A DNA stretch of 14,966 bases from Actinomycetota bacterium (GTDB taxonomy: Bacteria > Actinomycetota > Acidimicrobiia > Spongiisociales > ZC4RG35): assembly GCA_022615295.1 (NCBI GenBank), contig JAKEHF010000164.1, positions 1 to 14,966 on the forward strand, written 5' to 3'. The position numbers were made by a program, and so were the translations under genes. The notes below the pieces were generated by a model that worked only from the letters and a program-made list of their open reading frames with translations, was not told where the DNA came from and made no database searches. How positions within the stretch are numbered: the first letter of the stretch is position 1; each line of letters begins with the position of its first letter. This document shows positions 1 to 6,414 of this stretch, piece after piece.

Positions 1-18
1 AGATGAGGGAGATGACAC

Positions 19-870
19 GTGAAGAAGGCGCTGCTCTTCGTGGCCACGTTCACACTGGTTCTCACTACCGGGGTCGCCGTGGCCTTCATGACCACTCCCG
101 GTGGGGCCGAGGATGAGCCACAGGCGATAGAGAAGCCGACGACTACGTCGTCGGCCGTCGAGGACATAGAACACGAGACCGAACCCCTCGCCGAACCCGA
201 CCAGGTGGTCGAGACGGAGGACAAGCCCGACCAGGTGGTCGAGACGGAGGACAAGCCCGACGAGGTGACCGAGACCGAGGAGAAGCCGGACACCGAGCCA
301 CCGGATCTCGAGATCCTGTTCCCCGAGGATGGCCAGCATTTCGAAGAGAAGACGATCGCCTACGAGGGAGTCACCGAGCCCGGGGCCCGGGTGTTCGCCG
401 GCAACTACGAGGCGGACGTCGACGAGGAGGGTCACTGGAGGATCGTCCTCATCCTCTCCCCGGGTGGCAATCAGACCACGTTCAAGGCATATGACGCCGC
501 GGGCAACGAGGCGACCGACACCGTGAAGGCGTTCTATGACGCTCCCGAGGAGCCGAAAGACGACGTCTCAGGTGAGTTCACGGCCAACCAGAAGTTCGGC
601 TCCTGCTCGGAGACCCCGCCCTACGACGTGTGGTACGGCACCGGTGAGCCGGGGACGACGGTCTACATCGCCTCCGAGTACGGATCGGGGAGCACGGTCA
701 TAGGTGAGGGCGGCCATTGGGACCTGAAGGTGCACTTCTTCGAAATGCCCTGCAATCAGACCATCGAGGTGGTGCTCGAAACCGATGCCGGTCATCGCAA
801 GGTCTACGACTTCACCACGGTCTGTGAGGGGGGTCATGACGAAGGTGGGGGTGAAGGAGAGGACAAGTAG
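19..870 (+). CDS. Secreted two-domain Ig-like protein with acidic repeat linker
   Basis: The 283-residue protein starts at GTG 19, seven nt after the ribosome binding site GAGGGAG at 5-11. Residues 1-22 form a signal peptide (Lys-Lys, then a hydrophobic run ending Val-Ala-Val-Ala) with no lipobox Cys. Residues about 30-95 are a Glu/Asp/Pro/Thr-rich spacer that includes three 10-residue repeats. Two beta-sandwich-like units follow. Residues about 98-175 show the pattern 'EPGARV..G....D..G.W...' ending in 'YDAAGNE', typical of bacterial Ig-like/Big domains. Residues about 186-270 form a second, related unit with three Cys that could form disulfides. The C-terminal tail is Gly/Glu/His-rich. No catalytic motif is seen, so the protein is probably an exported adhesive or structural surface protein. 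Ligand and exact family are unknown. It converges on the sulfatase-like gene. Confidence 0.8.
   Translation: MKKALLFVATFTLVLTTGVAVAFMTTPGGAEDEPQAIEKPTTTSSAVEDIEHETEPLAEPDQVVETEDKPDQVVETEDKPDEVTETEEKPDTEPPDLEILFPEDGQHFEEKTIAYEGVTEPGARVFAGNYEADVDEEGHWRIVLILSPGGNQTTFKAYDAAGNEATDTVKAFYDAPEEPKDDVSGEFTANQKFGSCSETPPYDVWYGTGEPGTTVYIASEYGSGSTVIGEGGHWDLKVHFFEMPCNQTIEVVLETDAGHRKVYDFTTVCEGGHDEGGGEGEDK
199..288 (+). repeat. Three tandem 30-bp in-frame repeats
   Basis: Copies lie at 199-228, 229-258 and 259-288. The first two are identical; the third has several substitutions. Each encodes a ten-residue unit, Asp-Gln-Val-Val-Glu-Thr-Glu-Asp-Lys-Pro in copies 1 and 2 and a variant in copy 3. They extend the acidic linker between the signal peptide and the first Ig-like domain. 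The identity of copies 1 and 2 suggests recent duplication. Confidence 0.9.
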
Positions 871-883
871 CCACAGGGCCGGC

Positions 884-912
884 GGGTCCCGGGTCGTCGT
901 GACCCGGGACCC
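884..912. terminator. Perfect 12-bp inverted repeat between convergent genes
   Basis: Arms 884-895 and 901-912 pair perfectly around a 5-nt loop, GTCGT. The hairpin starts 14 nt after the stop of the Ig-like gene and ends 7 nt before the stop of the opposing sulfatase-like gene, so it can serve both. There is no T-tract on either strand. U-poor hairpins are common as terminators in GC-rich actinobacteria, but activity is inferred from structure and position. Confidence 0.75.
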
Positions 913-918
913 ACTGTC

Positions 919-2952
919 TCATGTGGGCTCGATGTGGAGGAGGACCGAGTCGGGCCCGATCTCGAGGATGTCGATCTGGTTCGATCCGTCGATGAAGAGT
1001 CCGGGACGGACCATGGCCAGGAACGAGTACGCCCCATCTTCCTCGTAAGGCATGGTGATGGCCCCGATCACCCCGTTGACGCTCACAACGAGCAGCTCGT
1101 CTCCATGGGCCGGTCCATAGAGCGTCCCGGATAGACGGACCGGGATCATGTCGCCCGTGGTGTCGACGTTCTGATAGAGCTCCGTGGAGCGGAGGCGGAC
1201 AGTCAGGTCGGAGTCTTCGAGTGTGCTGATCGTCACCCGCTCACCGACGATGTCAGGGCTGTCCGACGGCCGCAGCGACCAGGGGTCCCCGTCCGGGAAG
1301 AGGTCCTCGATCCGGGTGGCTACTTCGAACTTCTCCACACCGTCGACACCGAATGTGACCGTGCCGTCGGGCCCGACGGTGGTGGTCTCGGTCCGGGTGG
1401 GTAGCTGGCCGAGCAGGGAGGCACCGTCGACCTCCCATCCAAGGGTGGCGTCGATCACGTCTGCGATGGTGGGGGCGATGTCGATGGTCAGCGCCCTCCT
1501 GTCGTCGATGGTTCCTGCCTCCAGACCGGGCGCCTTGATGAACAGTGGTATGGCGGCGATCTCGCCGATCGTCGTCTCCGTGATCCGCCGCTGATGCTCG
1601 ACACCGGGCTTGATGGCAATGCCGTGGTCGGCGACCACGACGACGATCGCTTCCTCGTAGAGGCCGGCGCCCTCGAGGGCGGTGATCACCTGGGTGAGGG
1701 CGTGATCGACATACCCCACCTGGAGGAGATGACGCTGCATCCCCTGAGCAACCAGGAACTCGTCGTCGATCCAGCCCCCCTGATAGCTGGCCGGATTGAG
1801 TTGGACGATGAGCGGGTACTCACGCCCATCCGGGAGGTATTGCCAGGGATGATGGGGAACCAGGGCATGGAGGAAGAAGAAGGGCGGCTGGTCCGCGTCG
1901 TAGCCGGCGATGTCCTCGACCAGGGCCGTCAGGTCTTCCCGGCGGTCGGTCTGGAGCCTCTCCTGGAACTCGGCGACGACGTCGAAGTCGTCGGGCACGT
2001 AGGTGAAGTCCCCCCAGGTCTGGTCGATGGGGGGCAGGGTCTCGACGAGGGGTCTGGGCAAGAGGACATGACCGGCCACCACCAGGACGTCGTCGGTGAG
2101 CGGGACCACGGAGCCCGGCTCCGTGGCGCAGAGACGGGCCGGACATAGCCCGGTGATCGTCTCATTGACCCTGAGCAGGTAGGCGGCTGACAGGGCGGTG
2201 AACAGGTTGTCGGGATAGTGGCCGGCGAAGGGGGTGAGGGACTGGTCCGGGACGATCCCCGTGATCATCGCCGGGATCGAGTGCTCCGTCTGCTGCTCTA
2301 CGGTGATCGCATTCCGGTACCAGACACCGTCCTGGACGAGACGGGCGAACCCGGGATAGCGCTCGGCTCGCAGGTTCCCCTCGCCGTCCATGATCGAGGC
2401 CACGGGGAACTCGTCGAAGACGATCATCACGATCGGTTTGGGGTCGTCGACCACGACGGGTGAGCCCGCGGCCGCCCCTCGGTCGCGGACGAGATCCCCT
2501 GCCGGTGTCAGAAAGAAGAGCACCCCGAGCAAGACCAGCGGTGCGGCGAGGAGATAACGGCCGATGAAACGGACGGCCGCCCACCGTTGGAAGATCAGGA
2601 CCACCGCGATCCCGCTGACCACAGCGAGCACCGCGGCTACCCACCAGGGCACCGGGAGACGGTTCAGATAGAGGTGGGCCAGGGTGGTGGAGGTCAGGAA
2701 GATGAGACCTGCTCCGAGCACCCGACCCGCTCGCCCCGGTAGCGCAGCCAGTGCCCCGATCACCGTGGGGACCATGACGAGAAGGGCCAAGGTGAGGAGG
2801 ACGATCTCCAACCTGGTCGAGTTGCGGGCCAGGAAGAACTCGGCGTTCTCGGCGAGGAGTTGGAGGACCGGCCAGGTGATCCCGAGGACGGTGAGACCCG
2901 CGGCCATGGCGAATCGGTCGAGAGACGTGGGTGGTTCTCTGGGGGTGCTCAT
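919..2952 (-). CDS. Membrane-anchored sulfatase/alkaline-phosphatase superfamily protein
   Basis: This 677-residue protein starts at ATG 2952. The N-terminal ~150 residues hold about five hydrophobic segments (roughly 15-35, 48-70, 78-95, 102-121, 132-150). A large extracytoplasmic domain follows, resembling the sulfatase/phosphoethanolamine- and lipoteichoic-transferase fold (PF00884 type). Visible signatures are the metal-site strand 'IVMIVFDEFP' (Asp180, Glu181), a Thr222 in 'TEHSIPAMITG' at the expected nucleophile position, 'HALVPHHPW' (361-370) and 'VVADHG' (Asp442, His443). These suggest metal-dependent hydrolysis or transfer of a phosphate or sulfate ester on a cell-envelope substrate. 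Thr rather than Cys/Ser argues for phosphotransfer over classical sulfatase chemistry, but the substrate cannot be named. No clear ribosome binding site is present. A TACCAT box (2971-2966) lies 13 nt before the start. Confidence 0.85.
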   Translation of the reverse strand: MSTPREPPTSLDRFAMAAGLTVLGITWPVLQLLAENAEFFLARNSTRLEIVLLTLALLVMVPTVIGALAALPGRAGRVLGAGLIFLTSTTLAHLYLNRLPVPWWVAAVLAVVSGIAVVLIFQRWAAVRFIGRYLLAAPLVLLGVLFFLTPAGDLVRDRGAAAGSPVVVDDPKPIVMIVFDEFPVASIMDGEGNLRAERYPGFARLVQDGVWYRNAITVEQQTEHSIPAMITGIVPDQSLTPFAGHYPDNLFTALSAAYLLRVNETITGLCPARLCATEPGSVVPLTDDVLVVAGHVLLPRPLVETLPPIDQTWGDFTYVPDDFDVVAEFQERLQTDRREDLTALVEDIAGYDADQPPFFFLHALVPHHPWQYLPDGREYPLIVQLNPASYQGGWIDDEFLVAQGMQRHLLQVGYVDHALTQVITALEGAGLYEEAIVVVVADHGIAIKPGVEHQRRITETTIGEIAAIPLFIKAPGLEAGTIDDRRALTIDIAPTIADVIDATLGWEVDGASLLGQLPTRTETTTVGPDGTVTFGVDGVEKFEVATRIEDLFPDGDPWSLRPSDSPDIVGERVTISTLEDSDLTVRLRSTELYQNVDTTGDMIPVRLSGTLYGPAHGDELLVVSVNGVIGAITMPYEEDGAYSFLAMVRPGLFIDGSNQIDILEIGPDSVLLHIEPT

Positions 2953-3144
2953 CCCGGGGTTACCGATGGTATCCGTGGCCTCGCCCTACACCCGGTCGCT
3001 CATTGGGTCGTCAAGCCCATATGCCACCACTCTCCGCGCGTGAATAATTCCCTGGGTCAGGCAGGTTTGGCTACCCCGACCCCTTGGCGACATACAACCC
3101 TCCGAGGGGGAGGACGACGGGTAAAGGGGCTCCCTACCCGGAGC

Positions 3145-3176
3145 GTGAGGGCGGTCTCGACCGAGACCGCCCTCAC
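3145..3176 (-). terminator. 15-bp perfect hairpin downstream of lipoprotein gene
   Basis: Arms 3145-3159 and 3162-3176 are perfectly complementary around the two bases AC, so the real loop takes a few closing pairs. On the minus strand it begins 6 nt after the TGA of the lipoprotein gene (3183), which is the position of a terminator. A smaller second hairpin (GCTCC 3129-3133 with GGAGC 3140-3144) follows directly. There is no clear T-tract. The rest of the 230-nt gap (2953-3128) shows no gene. Confidence 0.8.
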
Positions 3177-3182
3177 TCATTG

Positions 3183-4277
3183 TCAGCCGGTAGCGGTGTA
3201 GACGTGGACCCCGTCCTCGCCGATCACCATGATCCAAGGCGTGGAGGTGCCGGGACGGACACCGAGATGGGCCGGGCTTCCCGGGTCCGATGGGCTGAAC
3301 GGGTCGACGATGGGCTCGACCTCACCCACCGCCCCGTCGGCCCCGATGCTGAGGAACCCACCGATGCCAAGCGTGTCGTCGCTTTGCGGCGCCCCATAGA
3401 ACAGGATGTGGATGGAGCCGTCGACACCGGTCTCGACCTCGATAGCGACGAAGGCCGGCACCTCGGGGTCCTCGGAGAATCTCATCTGCAGCGTCCTGTT
3501 GACACCGGCGTCGGGGAGGTCGACGCGGACCTCGTTGCTCTCGTTGTCGACAGTCAGCATGAAGCGGCTCCCGTCACGGGCACCGAGCCATTCGACCTGC
3601 TCCAAACTCTGTTCGGCGACATCGAGCCGGTAGGGGAGACGGTCGGAAAAGGAGAGCCCGTAGAGGCTCTCCCCGTCGGTGAGAGCCCAGGCGACGTCGC
3701 TCTCCACCATGAAGGAGCTGGCCACCCCGTCGACCAGTCTGAGGATCGCCGAGCTGGCCTCCCCCCGGAAGCCGAACCCGGAGAGCGACCCGTCGTCGAG
3801 CACCTGGGGCATCTGGTACTGGAAGTAGATGCCATCCGTGAGCAGGTCCTCCGGCACCGGGACCGAGTCCAGGTAGGACCCGTCCTCGGCGAAGTGGGCG
3901 AGACGAAGGTTGGCCCCGTCGAAGAACCACCACGAGCCATCCGGGGCCTGGCTCCCGTATTCCGGTCCCAGCAACAGACCGCCGTCACCCCCGATGGAGG
4001 TGCCGAGATGCTCCGGGTCGTCACCGTAGGGGAAATGGGTCTCGGTCCAGCCGGGGCCCATCTCGGAGAACGGGGCCAGGAGCACCGTGACCATCTGGTC
4101 GACGGGTTGGGCCGCCTGTGTGGTGCCGGGGCCCGTCAGAGTCGTCGTGGTGCCGGGGATCGTCGTGGTGGTGGTCTCGGGGGTCGGTGGGGTGGTGGTC
4201 GTCGTCGAGGTGGTTGTGGCACCCGGGGAGCAGGAGACGGCCACGAGGGCGAGGAAAATTGTCAGGGCTCGGTTCAC
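3183..4277 (-). CDS. Thr-linker lipoprotein, propeller-like, unknown function
   Basis: The 364-residue protein starts at GTG 4277. It has a short signal peptide ending in 'LVAVSC' (lipobox Cys16), so it is predicted to be lipid-anchored outside the membrane. A low-complexity Thr/Pro/Gly linker follows (about residues 19-55). The remaining ~300 residues hold repeated strand pairs with motifs such as 'DGSWWFFDGANLRLAHFAEDGSYLDSV', 'DDGSLSGFGF' and 'DGSIHILFYG'. These resemble the blades of NHL/TolB-like beta-propellers. No catalytic residues are recognised. No Shine-Dalgarno is present. A CATACT box (4289-4284) six nt before the GTG suggests leaderless transcription. An imperfect palindrome sits just upstream and a strong hairpin just downstream, so it is probably monocistronic. 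Confidence 0.8.
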   Translation of the reverse strand: MNRALTIFLALVAVSCSPGATTTSTTTTTPPTPETTTTTIPGTTTTLTGPGTTQAAQPVDQMVTVLLAPFSEMGPGWTETHFPYGDDPEHLGTSIGGDGGLLLGPEYGSQAPDGSWWFFDGANLRLAHFAEDGSYLDSVPVPEDLLTDGIYFQYQMPQVLDDGSLSGFGFRGEASSAILRLVDGVASSFMVESDVAWALTDGESLYGLSFSDRLPYRLDVAEQSLEQVEWLGARDGSRFMLTVDNESNEVRVDLPDAGVNRTLQMRFSEDPEVPAFVAIEVETGVDGSIHILFYGAPQSDDTLGIGGFLSIGADGAVGEVEPIVDPFSPSDPGSPAHLGVRPGTSTPWIMVIGEDGVHVYTATG

Positions 4278-4300
4278 GGAGGAAGTATGGCGTTCTTCCT

Positions 4301-4333
4301 ATGCCGGACCAGCCGATTCGGCCGGTCCGGCAT
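4301..4333. terminator. Interrupted 14-bp palindrome between GYD and lipoprotein genes
   Basis: Outer arms 4301-4310 and 4324-4333 pair perfectly over 10 bp. After one A/C mismatch, inner arms 4312-4315 and 4319-4322 pair over 4 bp with loop ATT. It lies 47 nt after the stop of the GYD gene and 23 nt before the lipoprotein GTG. It probably terminates the selenoprotein-GYD transcript, but its symmetry also permits an operator role for the lipoprotein gene. No T-tract is seen. Confidence 0.55.
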
Positions 4334-4379
4334 GGTCGCGGGCCCGGTCGATCCCGCACGCCGATGGGTTGTCAGACCC

Positions 4380-4673
4380 TCAGGACATGCTCCCCATGAC
4401 GGAACGGAACTCGTCCTCGGTGAGGGCCGCCAGGGTGGTGGTACTCACGTTTCCCTGGGCTCCGAGCGCCAACAGGGCCCGGGCCGCCGTCATGTTGTCC
4501 GGCGCCTCGACCACTCCGACTATGTCGTACTGACCCATCGTGAGGTAGAAGTCCTTCAACTGCACCCCGATCGCGCTGAGTTGCTCTCTTGCCGCATCAA
4601 GACGCGCCGGGCTCTCCCTGACGTTCTTGATGCCCTGGGACGTGTAGTTGCCCAGGATTATGTAGGTGGCCAT
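4380..4673 (-). CDS. GYD-domain protein
   Basis: The small cytoplasmic protein has 97 residues and starts at ATG 4673 with a strong AGGAGG just upstream. It has the full-length alternating alpha/beta layout of the GYD family (PF08734). The N-terminal strand is 'ATYIILGNYTSQGIKNV' and the hallmark follows as 'GQYDIVGVVEAPD' (Gly47-Asp60; Gln replaces part of the usual G-x-YD spelling). A helix 'AARALLALGAQGNVSTTTLAAL' and the C-terminal 'DEFRSVM' end it. Family members are ferredoxin-fold proteins of unknown biochemical role. It lies 37 nt downstream of the selenoprotein gene on the same strand with no terminator between, so the two are probably cotranscribed. Confidence 0.85.
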   Translation of the reverse strand: MATYIILGNYTSQGIKNVRESPARLDAAREQLSAIGVQLKDFYLTMGQYDIVGVVEAPDNMTAARALLALGAQGNVSTTTLAALTEDEFRSVMGSMS

Positions 4674-4710
4674 CGGTCCTCCTTCTCGCGGCCAGACCGA
4701 CGGAAGCTAC

Positions 4711-4977
4711 TCAGTCGCGTTGATAGCGGGGGACGTCACGTGCGTGCTTCTCGGTGAACAGCTCGAGGACCTCGCCCGGCTCGGCATGACGGCCAAGTTG
4801 GTGCTTCGAGAACAGCAGCTCGCCGTCGACGGTGACGTCGAAGACCCCTTTGGAGCCCATGGTGAACGTAAAGGTCTCGATCACGTGCTGGTAGTTGGTG
4901 ATGAGATCGTCGGCCGTGCGCACGGCACGGGCGGAATAGTCTCAGGGGACGCAGTACTTGATGTCGATCACGTGCAT
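4711..4977 (-). CDS. SelW/Rdx-family selenoprotein with in-frame UGA (Sec12)
   Basis: Reading from ATG 4977 through an in-frame TGA (4944-4942) gives 88 residues. The N-terminus is Met-His-Val-Ile-Asp-Ile-Lys-Tyr-Cys-Val-Pro-Sec. The Cys9-x-x-Sec12 motif after a first beta strand, preceded by Tyr, is the redox signature of the SelW/SelT/SelH (Rdx) thioredoxin-like family. The rest fits the family: 'GSKGVFDVTVDGELLFSKHQLGRH' matches the conserved 'G..GxFEVxVDGxLIFSKxxxGRF' core. Length is normal only if the UGA is read. Ribosome binding site GAGAGG (4988-4983) sits 5 nt before the ATG, and a promoter lies upstream. A downstream-only start at Met/GTG 4923 would delete strand 1 and the redox pair and has no ribosome binding site. 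Role: thiol/selenol redox protein, substrate unknown. The Sec-insertion machinery is not in this window. The alternative, a nonsense mutation at a CxxC Cys codon, is less likely given the hairpin. Confidence 0.88.
4913..4944 (-). promoter_or_regulatory. Candidate bacterial SECIS element
   Basis: Immediately after the UGA (4944-4942) the mRNA contains a 14-nt perfect palindrome (4926-4913), GCCGU-GCGC-ACGGC. It folds as a 5-bp GC-rich stem with a GCGC loop, extendable by CGU/ACG with a small 3' bulge. The loop begins 20 nt after the UGA and its first base is G. This meets the published bacterial SECIS rule: apical loop 16-37 nt from the UGA, with a G among the first loop bases. SelB binding is inferred. 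Confidence 0.7.
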
Positions 4978-5004
4978 CGGAGCCTCTCGATTCCTGGAGG
5001 GTGC

Positions 5005-5032
5005 AGCTTAGGCCGGGTTTGACGTCCGTCAG
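5005..5032 (-). promoter_or_regulatory. Promoter of the selenoprotein-GYD unit
   Basis: On the minus strand a -35 CTGACG (5032-5027; 4 of 6 to TTGACA) is followed after 16 nt by a -10 TAAGCT (5010-5005; fits TANNNT). The -35 overlaps the stop codon of the upstream membrane-protein gene. The predicted transcript start is near 4998, about 20 nt before the ATG and upstream of the ribosome binding site. This supports the start at 4977 over any start beyond the UGA. Confidence 0.55.
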
Positions 5033-5752
5033 GGGGTCGACAACGACTCGGCGAGTGCCAGGGCGCTGTCGAGATCCCCCCGAGTCTCGATGCGATGGGT
5101 CACTCCATTCTCGTGCCAGGCGAGGACGTTCCCGGCGAGCCTGGTGCTTTCTTCGATCGGTGGCTCCTCGTCCCAGTACGCGAGGTAGTGCTCGGCCCCC
5201 TCGATCCAGAACCCCGCCAGACCACGCACGGTCATCGTTTCCACCGTGCTGTCGTCCACGGTCTTGAAGTAACCGTCCGAACCGGAGACCTGGAACTGGC
5301 TGTAGAGAACTCCTATGTCCCCGTCACCTGCGGGAAGCGGCTCATCGGCGGCCCACACCATGTGTATCGCCCCGCCGGAGGGCATCACGTCGTGGTAGAT
5401 GGTCGCCGGTGGGTCGTCCGGCACGAGCAGCGGGAAGCCGACCCTGCCCATCGCTTCCTGGAGGTTGACCATCTCACCGAGATCGAGCTCGTCGCCTATC
5501 TCGGCCGTGGTCTCCCCCCCACCGGACGGTGATGCCGGTGACACCGAGGAGGTTGGCCACGGCCTGACGTCCCCACGGGGTAGCGACGGCGAAGGTCACG
5601 ACCACGATAAGAGCGACGACCGCCACCCGCAGCCAGACCTGTGGTCTCCGCCGGGGGACGGCGATCCGGGCCCTGACACGTTCGGTCACGTCACCCCTGG
5701 GCCAGTCGACGACCTCGGACACCGCCATCAGACGACGCTCCAGGTCAGTCAT
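5029..5752 (-). pseudogene. Frameshifted single-pass membrane protein coupled to ECF sigma factor (putative anti-sigma)
   Basis: The gene begins at ATG 5752 inside the end of the sigma gene (8-nt overlap), with GGAGGG 5 nt upstream. Frame one encodes a ~40-residue basic cytoplasmic part, a TM segment (about 41-58) and 'GITVRWG'. It then breaks at a run of seven G (plus-strand C 5514-5520). The next frame carries a coherent extracytoplasmic domain: 'LDLGEMVNLQEAMGRVGFPLLVPDDPP', 'AIHMVWAADEPLP', 'GFWIEGAEHYLAYWDEE', 'LAGNVLAWHENGVTHRIE'. Removing one G gives an uninterrupted 240-residue protein. Such one-TM proteins translationally coupled to an ECF sigma factor usually act as anti-sigma factors or sensors. 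No zinc anti-sigma motif (HxxxCxxC) is seen. The break may be a sequencing indel, a true mutation or slippage at the G run. Confidence 0.75.
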
Positions 5753-6323
5753 CGTGTCCCTCCATGCTCGCTCGCAACCGCTCGAGGCCACGTGAGCACC
5801 GCGACTTCACCGTCCCGTCGGGGACGCCGAGAACGGTTGCCGTCTCGCTCTCGGTCAGACCGAGCAGATAGCGACATACGATCACCATGCGGTATCTCTC
5901 CCCCAGCCGCCCTACGGCGTCGAGTAGCTCCTGAGCCTCGGCACGACCGATGGTGACCGTTTCGGGGGATGGGGCCGCATCCCCCGACAACGGCTCCGCA
6001 GCGACCCTCTCGGCGAGACGGAGTCGTCTTCCCCGGCTCCGCCTCCGGTTGGAGGCTTCGTTGCGAACGATGGCGAGGAGCCAGGGGCGAAACGGGGCCT
6101 CCGAGCGGAACCGGGACATGGCTCGATAGGCCTTGACGAACGCCTCCTGGGTGACGTCCTCGGCCTCGGCGTGATCTCCGACCAGGAGATAGGCCAGTCT
6201 GAGCGCGTCGTGTTGGTGTATCCGCACCAGCTCCTCAAATGCACCCTGATCACCCCTGCGGGCGTCGTTCAGGAGTCGTGTCTCGTCCAGTGGACGGCCC
6301 TCCACCGATGGTTCACGGACCAC
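5745..6323 (-). CDS. ECF-type RNA polymerase sigma factor
   Basis: The protein has 192 residues from GTG 6323. Region 2 (about 28-96) carries 'GAFEELVRIHQHDALRLAYLLVGD', 'AEDVTQEAFVKAYRAMSRFR' and the 2.3/2.4 stretch 'PFRPWLLAIVRNEASNRRRS'. Region 4 (about 130-187) carries 'LGERYRMVIVCRYLLGLTESETATVLGVPDGTVKSRCSRGLERLR' as the helix-turn-helix that binds the -35 element. There is no region 3 and no C-terminal extension, as expected for a SigE/RpoE-like ECF factor. It is coupled to the downstream membrane protein through an 8-nt overlap. A GGAAC-N18-GTA box ends right at GTG 6323, so the start in use may be the in-frame GTG 6305 (186 residues). Neither start has a good ribosome binding site. 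It probably autoregulates. Confidence 0.93.
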   Translation of the reverse strand: MVREPSVEGRPLDETRLLNDARRGDQGAFEELVRIHQHDALRLAYLLVGDHAEAEDVTQEAFVKAYRAMSRFRSEAPFRPWLLAIVRNEASNRRRSRGRRLRLAERVAAEPLSGDAAPSPETVTIGRAEAQELLDAVGRLGERYRMVIVCRYLLGLTESETATVLGVPDGTVKSRCSRGLERLRASMEGHDD

Positions 6324-6349
6324 TACACCGGATGATCGTCCCCGGTTCC
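6324..6349 (-). promoter_or_regulatory. ECF-type promoter for the sigma operon (GGAAC-N18-GTA)
   Basis: Minus strand: GGAAC at 6349-6345, exactly 18 nt, then GTA at 6326-6324. GGAAC with this spacing is the typical -35 of SigE/SigH-like ECF promoters (GGAAC/T-N17-19-GTT). A matching copy faces the other way at 6361-6386, supporting autoregulation. Transcription would start near 6315, inside the longest reading frame. Confidence 0.6.
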
Positions 6350-6360
6350 ACAGAGGAGAT

Positions 6361-6386
6361 GGAACTTCTCGGGTCCGAGTGGTGTA
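6361..6386 (+). promoter_or_regulatory. ECF-type promoter for the cytochrome c operon (GGAAC-N18-GTA)
   Basis: GGAACTT starts at 6361. GGAAC is followed after exactly 18 nt by GTA at 6384. This repeats the spacing and both boxes of the divergent minus-strand copy at 6349-6324. The predicted start near 6394 gives a ~20-nt leader that contains the strong AAGGAG (6405-6410) before ATG 6415. The operon is therefore a likely target of the adjacent sigma factor. Confidence 0.65.
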
Positions 6387-6414
6387 AGGACGTCGTTACC
6401 TAAGAAGGAGACAC

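Noticed and set aside
3084..4757. 557-residue open frame on the plus strand
   Set aside because: It is antisense to the lipoprotein and GYD genes, lacks a ribosome binding site and shows Arg/Gly/Val-rich low-complexity sequence typical of shadow frames in GC-rich DNA.
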